A DNA stretch of 45,210 nt, from the NCBI GenBank assembly GCA_049696015.1, contig JBAVTG010000247.1, forward strand, positions 1 through 45,210. Direction: 5' to 3'. Made by a program: the position numbers and the translations under genes. This DNA is from JANMEX01 sp049696015 (GTDB lineage Bacteria > Pseudomonadota > Alphaproteobacteria > Rhizobiales > Rhizobiaceae). The notes under the pieces were generated by a model, which searched no databases, had not been told where the DNA came from, and worked only from the letters and a program-made list of their open reading frames with translations. Shown here one piece after another: positions 1 through 7,916 of the stretch (the stretch's first letter is position 1; every line of letters starts with the position of its first letter).

Positions 1-291
1 GACCCCGCCTTTTACTTCACCTCCACCGACCAATCCCCGCTCGACGCCACACACATCGGCCAGCGACTCAACGCCCTGATGCGCGCCCTCGAAAACCTCC
101 CCCACCAAGCCCGCCGCCTCGTCCGCTATTACGCCAAGCGCGACGCGGCCTTTAAAGCGTTCAAACCAACTCGCATGTCCCCCATGCGCCCCGGCCTGCC
201 GCCGGGCTGGCGGGAACGAAAGATTCACGAAATCGATGATGTCTTGAGAGAATGTCACGGGCTGGCACATGACCAGCTGAACAGCAGTTGA
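1..291 (+). CDS. C-terminal part of an unknown protein (cut by the window edge)
   Basis: The frame is open from the first base to the TGA at 289-291, so this is the last 96 residues of a gene that begins outside the window. An internal ATG at 79 exists, but the upstream reading continues sensibly, so it is unlikely to be the start. The tail is rich in Arg and Ala and has a Pro/Gly-rich segment (RPGLPPGW) followed by HEIDDVLRECHGLA. This arrangement is familiar from uncharacterised alphaproteobacterial proteins, but I know no function. The codon pattern is strongly G/C-ending. Confidence 0.6.
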   Translation, partial: DPAFYFTSTDQSPLDATHIGQRLNALMRALENLPHQARRLVRYYAKRDAAFKAFKPTRMSPMRPGLPPGWRERKIHEIDDVLRECHGLAHDQLNSS

Positions 292-300
292 GCTCCAAAA

Positions 301-518
301 GTCCCCTCTCCGTCACGGGCTTCGCCCGCGACACCTCTCCCGCAAGCGGGCGAGGTTGAACCCGCGCTTGCTTTTTTACTCAACTATCCCGGCAGCGCAG
401 AAGAGGCGCAAAAATCGAAGCGTTTAACCTCGCCCGCTTGCGGGGTCCGAAGGACGGGCGAGACCTGTGGCTCGCCCCGGGCAAGGTGTCGCGGGCGGAG
501 CCCGTGACGGAGAGGGGC
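301..518. repeat. Intergenic inverted repeat (RIME/REP-like palindromic element)
   Basis: The 347-base spacer 292-638 holds no convincing gene but contains two copies of one sequence in opposite orientation. The left copy is about 301-358 and the right copy about 427-518. Both carry the core CTCTCCGTCACGGGCT (forward at about 305, reverse complement at about 499-515) and CCTCGCCCGCTTGCGGG. The right copy has roughly 38 extra bases between the two halves, and these can fold through GGGCGAG/CTCGCCC. Short GC-rich palindromic elements of this type are scattered between genes in many Rhizobiales. I infer a non-coding mobile-type repeat that may also end transcripts. Short open frames across it are artefacts of its palindromic content. 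Confidence 0.75.
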
Positions 519-638
519 CTGCGCACAGGATATCAAGCCCGAGGATGACGAAGTTTGGGTTGGAAACGCACTTCCCCGCTTTGTATCCTTGCCGCCGCCA
601 TTCCAATCAGGCAATCAAGACCCAAACTGGAGCCACCC

Positions 639-1640
639 ATGGACAATCCCATTCTCATCGAAGTGCTGCGCGGCGCGGTCGTTGAAAGCTGCCACCGAGG
701 CGCGGTTTCGGTCGTCGATGGTGATGGCAAATCCGTGCTTTCCGTCGGCGATGTGGCGCATCCGGTCTTTCCGCGCTCCGCCATCAAGGCAATGCAAGCC
801 TTGCCGCTGGTCGAGTCCGGCGCGGCGGATGCCTACATGTTTTCCAACCGCGAATTGGCGCTCGCCTGCGCCTCCCATTCCGGCGAAGATGGCCATGTTG
901 AAACCGCCCGCACCATGCTGGCGCGGGCGGGCATCACCGAGGACACCTACGAATGCGGCGCGCACTGGCCATTTTACCAGTCAACGTTGATTGACTTTGT
1001 CGCGCACGGCAAAAAGCCGCTGCCGGTCCATAACAATTGCTCCGGCAAGCACGCCGGCTTCCTGTGCTTTGCCTGCCACGAAAACATCGACACCAACGGC
1101 TATGTCGCCCTTGGCCACAAGGTGCAGGATGCAGTGCGCGATGCCATGGAAAGCGTCACTGGCGCGGCCCATTCCATCGACCAGTGCGGCACCGACGGCT
1201 GCTCGATCCCCACCTATGCCATCCCGCTGCAAAACCTCGCCCACGGCTTTGCCAAAATGGCCACCGGCATTGGCCTTGGTACTGCTCGCGCCAAAGCCTC
1301 CCGCCGCTTGATCGATGCCTGCATGGCCGAACCATGGCATGTCGCAGGCACTGACCGCGCCTGCACGCAGATCATGCAAGCCGCCCCCGGCCGCGTCTTT
1401 GCCAAATATGGCGCCGAAGCTGTCTATACGCTCGCAATTCCTGAAATGGGCCTCGGCATCGCGCTCAAATGCGATGACGGATCCGAGCGCGGCGCAATCG
1501 CCATGGCCAATGCGGTTCTAGCCAAATTATTTGGCAAGGATGAAGCAGCACAAACTTTCCAGTCCGCCGCAAACAAAGGCTTCCGCAACTGGAACAAGAT
1601 TGAAGTGGGACGGTTCAGGCCTGCGGGCCAACTTGTTTAA
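639..1640 (+). CDS. L-asparaginase II family protein
   Basis: This 333-residue protein matches the Asparaginase_II family (PF06089), the Rhizobium-type enzyme that hydrolyses L-asparagine to aspartate and ammonia and is unrelated in sequence to the E. coli enzymes. Visible family hallmarks are the FPRSAIKAMQALPLVE segment near residue 45, ELALACASHSGE near 75, HNNCSGKHAGFLC near 132 and the DQCGTDGCSIP segment near 185. The length is normal. The start at 639 is chosen because a GGAG lies 7 bases upstream and the family begins at this point; the longer frame from 555 would read through the end of the upstream repeat. It has no signal peptide, so it should be cytoplasmic. Confidence 0.9.
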   Translation: MDNPILIEVLRGAVVESCHRGAVSVVDGDGKSVLSVGDVAHPVFPRSAIKAMQALPLVESGAADAYMFSNRELALACASHSGEDGHVETARTMLARAGITEDTYECGAHWPFYQSTLIDFVAHGKKPLPVHNNCSGKHAGFLCFACHENIDTNGYVALGHKVQDAVRDAMESVTGAAHSIDQCGTDGCSIPTYAIPLQNLAHGFAKMATGIGLGTARAKASRRLIDACMAEPWHVAGTDRACTQIMQAAPGRVFAKYGAEAVYTLAIPEMGLGIALKCDDGSERGAIAMANAVLAKLFGKDEAAQTFQSAANKGFRNWNKIEVGRFRPAGQLV

Positions 1641-1658
1641 ATCAGCCGGAGTAACGCA

Positions 1659-2063
1659 ATGGAACTCGAGTGGATCGAAAAATTTGAAGGTTCGCGGCGC
1701 GAGGAATTGTATGAACTCTACAAACAGGAATGGTGGACCAAGGGTAGGCTATTTGACGATGTCATGCTGATGATCAAACATTCAAACCTTGCAGTTGGAT
1801 GCTGTTCGCCTGATGGAAAGCTGGTTGGTTTCGCGCGGGTACTAAGTGACCTGACTTTCAAAGCGCTCATCTTTGATGTGATCGTTCACACCGATTTTCG
1901 GGGTCGGGGAATTGGGAAGACACTGATCAAATATGTCACTAATCACAAGACATTCGCGAAGGTGAAGACATTTGAACTCTACTGTCCGGACGAATTAATT
2001 CCGTTCTACAACAAATTGGGCTTCAGAAAGCGGACTTCACATCTTTTGTCATTGGAGCGCTAA
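1659..2063 (+). CDS. GNAT family N-acetyltransferase
   Basis: A 134-residue single-domain acetyltransferase. The acetyl-CoA binding motif A is clear at about residues 72-92 (HTDFRGRGIGKTLI), where RGRGIG is the pyrophosphate-binding loop. The end (ELYCPDELIPFYNKLGFRKR) is the usual motif B with Tyr and a Gly-Phe turn. The substrate cannot be read from the sequence. It lies 18 bases after the asparaginase stop on the same strand and may be co-transcribed. Codon use is more A/T-rich than in the asparaginase, which hints at a later arrival, although GNAT genes vary widely. The family call is firm; the biological role is unknown. Confidence 0.88.
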   Translation: MELEWIEKFEGSRREELYELYKQEWWTKGRLFDDVMLMIKHSNLAVGCCSPDGKLVGFARVLSDLTFKALIFDVIVHTDFRGRGIGKTLIKYVTNHKTFAKVKTFELYCPDELIPFYNKLGFRKRTSHLLSLER

Positions 2064-2124
2064 TTGTCCACATGGCAATACGATTTCGCTTGCGAAAAAT
2101 AGAAGCTTCGGTTCGCGCGCTGGC

Positions 2125-3501
2125 CTAAATCCCCGCATTGCCTTCGACTGTCACATTGGCAAATCCCTGATTGCCATGCTTGGCCATATCGTCGCTGACG
2201 ATCTTCAAGTGATCTCGCCCGAAGATTGCGCCGGTGGCGATTTGGTCGAAAACATTGCCGGTGATCACTGCCTTGCCCGCGCCGTCAGTGACTGAAACAG
2301 CAATGCCTTCACCCGCTTGGCGGATGACGTTGCCGGTGACAGAAACATTACGCAAATACGGCCCCCAACCAAGCGCGATGCCAATATTGGGCGCGCCGTC
2401 GATGGTGTTGCCGGTGATCGCCGTATCGGCTTCAGCCGAAATGCCATTGCCAAACCCAAGACCTTCAGGCGGGTAGGGGCCCTTGGTCGACAAATTGCGC
2501 ACGATGTTTCCGGAGATGGTCGCCAGCCGCCCGCCTTCGTTGAAATTCACCACCGAAATGCCGTTGGCCGCCCCATCAACGATGTTGTTGGCAATGACTG
2601 ATCCATCAAACTGGAACTCGGCATATAATGCCGTCTCGCCGGAGTTGAGACAGGTGTTGCTTGTGATCACGGCATTGCTCGCCGAATTGCAGCGGATGGC
2701 AGAAAAGGCACAGTCCGAAACATGATTGTTGGCAATTTGCACGCCATGCCCGCGGAAAACATTGATGCCGTTGCCGTACTGCCCGGTGCCGCCGGAGCGT
2801 GCGCCAATGCGGGCGACGCGGTTGCCGGAAATCAGCGTGTTGTCGTCGCCCTTTTGCCAGCGATGCACAAGAATGCCGCCATTGGAGCAATCGGAAACAT
2901 CATTGTCCTTGATCGCCATGCCGCGCCCTTCAACGCTCCAGACCCCGGCTTCTGCCGCGCCGGAAATGGTGCTGCGCTCCAGTCTGCCGGCGCAGCTCTC
3001 AAGAACCACCGCATTCTTGGTCGCCCCTGCGATCTCGCAATTGTCGATCATGACCTTGCCAACGCGCTTTGCCTCTACCAGCCCTTGGCTTTGATCGCCA
3101 AGCGGCCGGTTGGCCCCGTCAAAACTGACGCTGTCCAGCGTCAGCAAATCAATGTCTTCGCCCAGAAACAAAAACCCGTCGCCGCCGTAAATGATACGCG
3201 ATGCGCCCAAAACGCCGGTGATCCGCACCCGCCTTGGCAGCTTCATGTTGGAAATCACATAATTGCCTGGCGGCAGGAAGATTGGCTGGTTCGCATCTGA
3301 CGCCCGCTTGAGGATCGATTCGAATTTGCGCGACTGATCATCCAACGCATCGGGGAGGAAACCGAATTCCGCCGCGTCAATTGCGCCGCGCATGGAAGCG
3401 TTTTGAAGGGTTTGCGCGCCGGCAGGACGAGCCAGATACGGCATGGCAAGCCCGGCAGCGGCAAGGCGCAGGAAATTGCGGCGGTTGGTTCGAATGGTCA
3501 T
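2125..3501 (-). CDS. Tat-exported right-handed beta-helix repeat protein (TIGR03808-like)
   Basis: This 458-residue protein has an N-terminal twin-arginine signal (RTNRRNFLRLAAAG, then a hydrophobic stretch and AGAQ), so it should be exported folded to the periplasm. The rest is a run of short Asn/Gly-rich repeats of the type I-x-x-N-x-I/V (ISGN, ITGN, IANN), the signature of parallel beta-helix PbH1 repeats seen in pectate-lyase-like folds. It matches what is known as the TIGR03808 Tat-translocated repeat family of Rhizobiales. I chose the ATG at 3501 because the Tat motif follows at the normal distance; ATGs at 3528 and 3579 would add an unusual leader. No catalytic residues are assignable; a polysaccharide-related role is plausible only from the fold. 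Confidence 0.85.
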   Translation of the reverse strand: MTIRTNRRNFLRLAAAGLAMPYLARPAGAQTLQNASMRGAIDAAEFGFLPDALDDQSRKFESILKRASDANQPIFLPPGNYVISNMKLPRRVRITGVLGASRIIYGGDGFLFLGEDIDLLTLDSVSFDGANRPLGDQSQGLVEAKRVGKVMIDNCEIAGATKNAVVLESCAGRLERSTISGAAEAGVWSVEGRGMAIKDNDVSDCSNGGILVHRWQKGDDNTLISGNRVARIGARSGGTGQYGNGINVFRGHGVQIANNHVSDCAFSAIRCNSASNAVITSNTCLNSGETALYAEFQFDGSVIANNIVDGAANGISVVNFNEGGRLATISGNIVRNLSTKGPYPPEGLGFGNGISAEADTAITGNTIDGAPNIGIALGWGPYLRNVSVTGNVIRQAGEGIAVSVTDGAGKAVITGNVFDQIATGAIFGRDHLKIVSDDMAKHGNQGFANVTVEGNAGI

Positions 3502-3643
3502 AGTCGACCGATGCAGGTTTGATGCCATATGCAAGTGTCCCGTTTCAGGACAGGCCGGATCAATAAAGCGGTTTGACAACGATCAACGGCAGGCGAACAC
3601 TAGGATGCGATACAAGGCCAACCAACAGCACAGGAACGCGGCA

Positions 3644-4126
3644 ATGAGCAGTGCATTTACCAAGGACGTGGACGAAGGCGGCGCATTGCCGGATGTCGGC
3701 GAGCGCCCGGTCAGCCAACACCGCAATCTCGTCACGCATGAAGGCATGGCCATGATCGACGCGGAAATCGCGTTTCTGCACGATGCCATGGCAAAGGCCG
3801 AAGCCGCTTCCGACCGCGAGCATATCGCGCTTGCGGCACGCGACTTGCGCTACTGGTCGCAACGCCGGGAAACTGCTGAGCTGTCCGTTCCTGAACCCGA
3901 CAGCGATGTCGTCCGTTTTGGCATGACAGTGAAGCTGCAATCACCTGACGGCAAGAAGTCGGCCACCTGGAAAATCACCGGCGAAGATGAGGCGGATGCA
4001 AAACACGGCAAGATCTCCCACGTTTCGCCCATGGCAGTCGCGCTTTTCGGCAAAAAGGCAGGAGACTCAATAACGCTCAATGAACATGAGTGGAAGATCG
4101 TCTCTTTTGGCTCGGATGAAAGCTGA
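3644..4126 (+). CDS. GreA/GreB-like transcription elongation factor family protein
   Basis: A 160-residue protein. Residues about 30-85 form a charged helical region with the EGMAMIDAEIAFL pattern that resembles the GreA coiled-coil entry. Residues about 90-155 match the GreA/GreB C-terminal FKBP-like domain (VRFGMTVKL, the acid-rich ITGEDEAD loop, ISHVSPMAVALFGKKAGDSI). True GreA/GreB factors bind the RNA polymerase secondary channel and rescue backtracked complexes. The coiled coil here is short and degenerate, so a paralogue with another role in the polymerase channel is possible. The start at 3644 has AGGA at the right distance. It is divergent from the beta-helix gene and its stop is only 5 bases from that of corA. 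Confidence 0.8.
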   Translation: MSSAFTKDVDEGGALPDVGERPVSQHRNLVTHEGMAMIDAEIAFLHDAMAKAEAASDREHIALAARDLRYWSQRRETAELSVPEPDSDVVRFGMTVKLQSPDGKKSATWKITGEDEADAKHGKISHVSPMAVALFGKKAGDSITLNEHEWKIVSFGSDES

Positions 4127-4131
4127 AGCCG

Positions 4132-5118
4132 CTACAGCCAGCCCTTGAAGCGGAAAAAGACCAGCGGCAGCACGGCAGAAAGCGCCATCAGCAGCAGTGC
4201 AAACGGGTAGCCTTGGGCCCAGGCCAGCTCCGGCATGAAATCAAAATTCATCCCGTAAATCGATGCCACGAGCGTTGGCGGCATAAAGCCGACTGCCGCC
4301 ACTGAGAATATCTTGATGATGGCGTTTTGTTCCACCGAAACCAAACCCACGACCGTATCCAGGAGCATGGTGATCTTGTTCGACAGAAAATCCGCATGCT
4401 GCTTCAGCGACAGCATATCCCGGTCGAGCACAGACAGTTTCTCGCGCAGATTGGCGGAAGCCTTCGCCCCTGTGTTTTGCCCGTGCAGGTAGCTCACTAC
4501 CCGTGACAGGCCCTGCAGGCTCTCGCCCACTTTTGACAGAAATGCGCCCTCAGTGCCGAGCAGCCGCATTGCCGAACGAAACTGCGGTGTCGACATCGGA
4601 GTTTTCGCGTCCGCAAACAGCCTGTCTGCTTCAGCATCAAGCTGTCCGGTCACGTCTTCCAGCAGGTCGGCCAAACGGTCAATGACGCTCTCAAGCAAGC
4701 CGGCCAAAAGCAGGATCCCGTCGGTGCCTTTGCCGCCAAATTCGCTGCCGGATTTTTCAATCCGTGTCCTGAATTTCCGGAATGATGTCGGGTCGGAATA
4801 GCGCACTGTAATCAACCGCCCGGCCGCAAGAATGAATGTCACAGGGCTTAAGCCCGGCTTTTCCGAATGGCCCGCATGGACCAGCGGCGCCGTCAGATAA
4901 TGCGCGCCATCCTCGGTATAGACCCGGCTCGATTCCTCGATTTCCTTCATGTCCTCGCGTGTCGGAATACCGATGCCGAGCAGGGTTTCAACCTGCCGGT
5001 CTTCCTCTACCGTTGGATTATAGAGATCGATCCATACTGTTTGCGCCGGAAGAGTATCGCCAGCCTTCATCTGAGTGCCTTCAAAACACGTCTTGCCGTG
5101 CAGGTGGATGGTGATCAT
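4132..5118 (-). CDS. corA: CorA family magnesium/divalent cation channel
   Basis: A 328-residue CorA-type channel. It has a soluble N-terminal domain, a long stalk helix (about residues 130-270), and two C-terminal membrane helices with the diagnostic YGMN motif at G289-M290-N291 just after the first one. The C-terminus ends in the usual basic tail (FRFKGWL). CorA proteins form pentamers in the inner membrane that let Mg2+ (sometimes Co2+/Ni2+) in. The ATG at 5116-5118 overlaps the stop codon of the upstream toxin gene in an ATGA, so it is translationally coupled to an antitoxin-toxin pair and very likely shares its promoter. That arrangement is unusual for a housekeeping channel. Confidence 0.93.
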   Translation of the reverse strand: MITIHLHGKTCFEGTQMKAGDTLPAQTVWIDLYNPTVEEDRQVETLLGIGIPTREDMKEIEESSRVYTEDGAHYLTAPLVHAGHSEKPGLSPVTFILAAGRLITVRYSDPTSFRKFRTRIEKSGSEFGGKGTDGILLLAGLLESVIDRLADLLEDVTGQLDAEADRLFADAKTPMSTPQFRSAMRLLGTEGAFLSKVGESLQGLSRVVSYLHGQNTGAKASANLREKLSVLDRDMLSLKQHADFLSNKITMLLDTVVGLVSVEQNAIIKIFSVAAVGFMPPTLVASIYGMNFDFMPELAWAQGYPFALLLMALSAVLPLVFFRFKGWL

Positions 5119-5513
5119 GCCGTCGTCTCCACGGTGCCTACGCCCATGCTATAGTCCCTCAAAAACATCGCCGCCCCGATCTCGTCAATCTCGCCGGACG
5201 CCACACCAAGCACGAAAGTGATGATTTCCTCTTGCTCTGCCTCGACGCTCCAACTGTTCAACGCAAGAAAAACGTCGGCAGCCAGATAGCCGGTACGCTT
5301 GTTGCCATCAATGAAAGGATGGTTTTTGACAATACCGAAGAGATAGGCGGCCGCGAGGTCGAATATGTCCGGGTCGGAATATTGAAGTTTTTGAAGCGGA
5401 CGGTTCAAGGCGGACTCGAGCATGCCTTCGTCCCGCAAACCCTGCGCGCCGCCATGCAAAATGAGTTGCTCTGAATGAAGTGCTTCAATGGTTTCGCGAT
5501 CATGCAGAATCAT
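5115..5513 (-). CDS. Doc/Fic-type toxin (death-on-curing family)
   Basis: A 132-residue single Fic-fold protein of Doc length. The active-site loop NHPFIDGNKRTG begins at H65 and contains the catalytic His, Phe, acidic residue and the NKR of the Doc branch. Doc phosphorylates and inactivates elongation factor Tu, whereas other Fic proteins AMPylate targets. The KR instead of GR spacing fits the Doc branch. It overlaps the antitoxin gene by 4 nt (ATGA at 5510-5513), and corA overlaps its 3' end in the same way. All catalytic residues are intact, so the toxin is probably functional. Confidence 0.9.
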   Translation of the reverse strand: MILHDRETIEALHSEQLILHGGAQGLRDEGMLESALNRPLQKLQYSDPDIFDLAAAYLFGIVKNHPFIDGNKRTGYLAADVFLALNSWSVEAEQEEIITFVLGVASGEIDEIGAAMFLRDYSMGVGTVETTA

Positions 5514-5740
5514 TTTGCGAGTTCGCGCAGCGCAACTTCGTACTTCTTCATGCGTTCGCGCGCGATTGTCATTTTCCGTTCAAACTCTTCACGCGAGTCG
5601 GAAATTGGACGAATTCGCAGTTCGCCGCCTTCCTTGAGTAGGACAACGTCATCCCCCGCGCTCAGCCCCAGGCTTTCCAGAATGTCTTTCGGAATGATCA
5701 CGCCTTCGGAATTGCCGATTTTGCGAATAACCGTGTTCAT
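5510..5740 (-). CDS. AbrB/MazE (SpoVT)-type antitoxin
   Basis: A 76-residue protein with an N-terminal swapped-hairpin AbrB domain (MNTVIRKIGNSEGVIIPKD, then LGLSAGDDVVLL) and a charged C-terminal helix (about residues 45-76) of the kind that neutralises a toxin. The start at 5740 is chosen because AGGAG lies upstream at the right distance and the AbrB domain begins at once; an in-frame TTG at 5794 lies inside an operator-like palindrome and is unlikely. Such antitoxins bind their own promoter as dimers. Two copies of a perfect palindrome precede the gene and are the natural operator candidates. Confidence 0.9.
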   Translation of the reverse strand: MNTVIRKIGNSEGVIIPKDILESLGLSAGDDVVLLKEGGELRIRPISDSREEFERKMTIARERMKKYEVALRELAK

Positions 5741-5752
5741 GACTTTTGCTCC

Positions 5753-5805
5753 TGTTGCAACACAAGTGATAACATCAGAAGCAAATTGTTGCAACAGACA
5801 TTATA
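5753..5805 (-). promoter_or_regulatory. Promoter and twin palindromic operators of the antitoxin-toxin-corA operon
   Basis: Read on the minus strand, a perfect -10 element TATAAT occupies 5805-5800. The palindrome TGTTGCAACA follows at 5796-5787, where transcription should start, and an identical copy sits at 5762-5753, directly beside the AGGAG ribosome site of the antitoxin. The copies are 34 bases apart. No good -35 is visible. The placement over the start site and the ribosome site is what one expects for autorepression by the antitoxin or toxin-antitoxin complex. That binding is inferred. Confidence 0.6.
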
Positions 5806-5825
5806 ACATGGAAATTGGCGCAGAA

Positions 5826-5851
5826 AAACCGGCCTTGCGACAGGCCGGTTT
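5826..5851 (-). terminator. Rho-independent terminator of the DUF2267-like gene
   Basis: The 10-base arms AAACCGGCCT (5826-5835) and AGGCCGGTTT (5842-5851) pair perfectly around a 6-base loop. On the minus strand the hairpin is followed by a run of T (complement of the A run at 5824-5828), so it ends transcription of the gene at 5873-6226. It also sits just upstream of the antitoxin promoter and would insulate it. Confidence 0.8.
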
Positions 5852-5872
5852 CTAAAGTCCGGGTCATTCAGC

Positions 5873-6226
5873 TCAAACGAACTGGCTAAGTCCCGGGATC
5901 GAGGCAACCACTGCATCAATCGGACCGTCGCCTGCCTTCTCGCGGGCAAAGCGGATCGTCTCTTTCGACACGCCGGTGATTTCGCCCATGCCCATGCCCA
6001 TCGCCATAAGCTTGGATCCAAGGCCCATCACGCCCGGCATGAAACCACCCTTGTAATCGGCCGCGGCAATTGCAGCCTCAGCGCCGGGCAGGGCGGCAAG
6101 CAGCTTGGAAACCTCGTCGGCCGGGCCTTCGGCCTGCAGGAAACCAAGGATCATGCCGACAGCTTTCTCTGCCACGCCTGCATCGAGGCCGACATTGGCA
6201 ACGATGCGCTGGATCAGTTCATTCAT
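5873..6226 (-). CDS. DUF2267-like small protein
   Basis: A 117-residue protein beginning MNELIQRIVANVGLD. It has the pattern ...AVGMILGFLQAEGPADEVSKLLAALPGA typical of the short helical DUF2267-like proteins of Rhizobiales, followed by a Gly/Met-rich segment (GGFMPGVMGLGSKLMAMGMGMGE). The function of the family is unknown. The start at 6226 fits the domain boundary; an upstream extension to 6298 has no support. A terminator follows. It is divergent from the HerA-like gene with a perfect palindrome between them. Confidence 0.75.
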   Translation of the reverse strand: MNELIQRIVANVGLDAGVAEKAVGMILGFLQAEGPADEVSKLLAALPGAEAAIAAADYKGGFMPGVMGLGSKLMAMGMGMGEITGVSKETIRFAREKAGDGPIDAVVASIPGLSQFV

Positions 6227-6244
6227 AGCGTATCTCCGAATATT

Positions 6245-6258
6245 TGACGTAAACGTCA
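6245..6258. promoter_or_regulatory. Candidate operator palindrome TGACGTaaACGTCA
   Basis: A perfect 6+6 inverted repeat with a 2-base spacer lies 19 bases from the start of the DUF2267-like gene and about 120 bases from the HerA-like start. The ACGT-N2-ACGT layout is reminiscent of MerR-family operators. No MerR-type gene is present in the window, so the regulator is unknown. Confidence 0.4.
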
Positions 6259-6377
6259 TATGCACAGTTCGCAAAATGAAACAAGCCGATATGGCCATTG
6301 TTGATTGCTTGCGCGCCCGTTATATCAGCGGTGCTTCGTCAAGGGGCGGCGCGAAACACAGGCCGGAAGAGACATCC

Positions 6378-7916
6378 ATGCTGCAGGACGGAAAAATATT
6401 CATTGGCGCAAGCCGAAAGCCGGACGACTCGATCCAAAAAGGCGAATATCTGGCGCTGAAATACGCTAATCGCCACGGCCTCGTCACAGGTGCAACCGGC
6501 ACCGGCAAGACCGTCACCTTGCAGATCCTCGCCGAAGCCTTTTCCAATGCCGGGGTTCCGGTGTTTGCCGCCGATATCAAGGGCGACCTGTCCGGCATTG
6601 CGGCCATGGGCGACAAGAAGGATTTTCTGGTCAAGCGCGCCGAACAGATCGGCTTGTCGCCGTATGACAATCAGGAATTCCCGGCGATCTTTTGGGACCT
6701 GTTCGGCGAGCAGGGCCACCCGATCCGCGCCACAGTTTCCGAGATGGGCCCGCTGCTTTTGTCACGGTTGATGAACCTTTCCGATGCGCAGGAGGGCGTT
6801 CTCAACATTGCCTTCCGTATCGCGGATGAAGAAAAACTGCTGCTGCTTGACCTGAAAGACCTGCAGTCGATGCTCTCCCATGTGGCAGATCGCGCCAGCG
6901 AAATTCAGACCCGCTATGGCAACGTGTCCAAGGAATCCGTCGGTTCGATCCAGCGTTCCTTGTTGGTTCTGGAAGACCAGGGCGGTGACAAATTCTTCGG
7001 CGAACCGGCACTCAACATTGCCGATATCATGCGCACCACGCCCGATGGTCGCGGCGCAATCAATGTGCTGGCCGCAGACAAATTGATGATGAACCCGCGG
7101 CTTTACGCGACGTTCCTGCTCTGGCTCCTGTCGGAAATGTTCGAAGTGCTGCCGGAAATCGGAGATCCGGAAAAGCCCAAGCTGGTGTTCTTTTTCGACG
7201 AAGCCCATCTCCTGTTCAACGAAGCGCCAAAAGCCCTGCTGGAGCGTGTCGAACAGGTCGTTCGTCTCATCCGCTCCAAAGGTGTCGGCGTCTATTTCGT
7301 CACCCAGAACCCGCTCGATATTCCCGAAACCGTCCTTGCCCAGCTTGGCAACCGCATTCAGCATGCTTTGCGCGCCTATTCCCCGCGCGAAACCAAGGCC
7401 GTCAAGGTCGCCGCTGACACATTCCGCCCCAATCCTGATTTTGACACCTACCAGTCGATCATGGCGCTCGGCACCGGCGAGGCGCTGGTTTCAACGCTGG
7501 AAGAAAAAGGCGTGCCATCGATGGTCCAGCGCACGCTGATCCGCCCGCCCGCGGGCCGCCTCGGCGCCATCACCCCGCAAGAGCGTCAGGCCGTCATCGC
7601 CAATTCGCCCGTCCTGGGCCAGTATGACAAAACGGTCGATCGCGACTCCGCCTTTGAAATGCTCCAGCGCAAGGTCAATCAGCAGAAGGCTGATGCAGAG
7701 CAGGAAACCCAGCCAGCCGAGCAGCCATCCGGCGGCGGCTGGCGCCTCCCGGATTTCGGCGGCGGCACATCATCGGCCCGCACCACATCCAAACCCCGCG
7801 CTTCCTCGCGCCAGACTGTTACCGAAACCGCAATGAAGTCCGTCGTCCGCTCCGTTGGCTCATCGCTTGGACGGGCCTTGGTCCGCGGGATACTGGGAAG
7901 TCTGACTAGAAGGTAA
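6378..7916 (+). CDS. HerA-like helicase/ATPase (DUF853, YjgR type)
   Basis: A 512-residue protein of the HerA-FtsK superfamily in the stand-alone YjgR/DUF853 branch. Walker A is GATGTGKT at residues 38-45, and Walker B is LVFFFDEAHLLF at about 270-281. A downstream STQN-like sensor follows (YFVTQNPLDIPETVLAQLGNRIQHALRAY, of which VTQN and the Arg-finger region are the key parts). The C-terminal 80 residues are low complexity (Gln, Ser, Gly). Archaeal HerA is a hexameric DNA translocase; the role of the bacterial stand-alone form is not established. The start at 6378 has GGAAGAG upstream and places Walker A correctly. It overlaps the convergent L,D-transpeptidase gene by 11 bases. Confidence 0.9.
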   Translation: MLQDGKIFIGASRKPDDSIQKGEYLALKYANRHGLVTGATGTGKTVTLQILAEAFSNAGVPVFAADIKGDLSGIAAMGDKKDFLVKRAEQIGLSPYDNQEFPAIFWDLFGEQGHPIRATVSEMGPLLLSRLMNLSDAQEGVLNIAFRIADEEKLLLLDLKDLQSMLSHVADRASEIQTRYGNVSKESVGSIQRSLLVLEDQGGDKFFGEPALNIADIMRTTPDGRGAINVLAADKLMMNPRLYATFLLWLLSEMFEVLPEIGDPEKPKLVFFFDEAHLLFNEAPKALLERVEQVVRLIRSKGVGVYFVTQNPLDIPETVLAQLGNRIQHALRAYSPRETKAVKVAADTFRPNPDFDTYQSIMALGTGEALVSTLEEKGVPSMVQRTLIRPPAGRLGAITPQERQAVIANSPVLGQYDKTVDRDSAFEMLQRKVNQQKADAEQETQPAEQPSGGGWRLPDFGGGTSSARTTSKPRASSRQTVTETAMKSVVRSVGSSLGRALVRGILGSLTRR

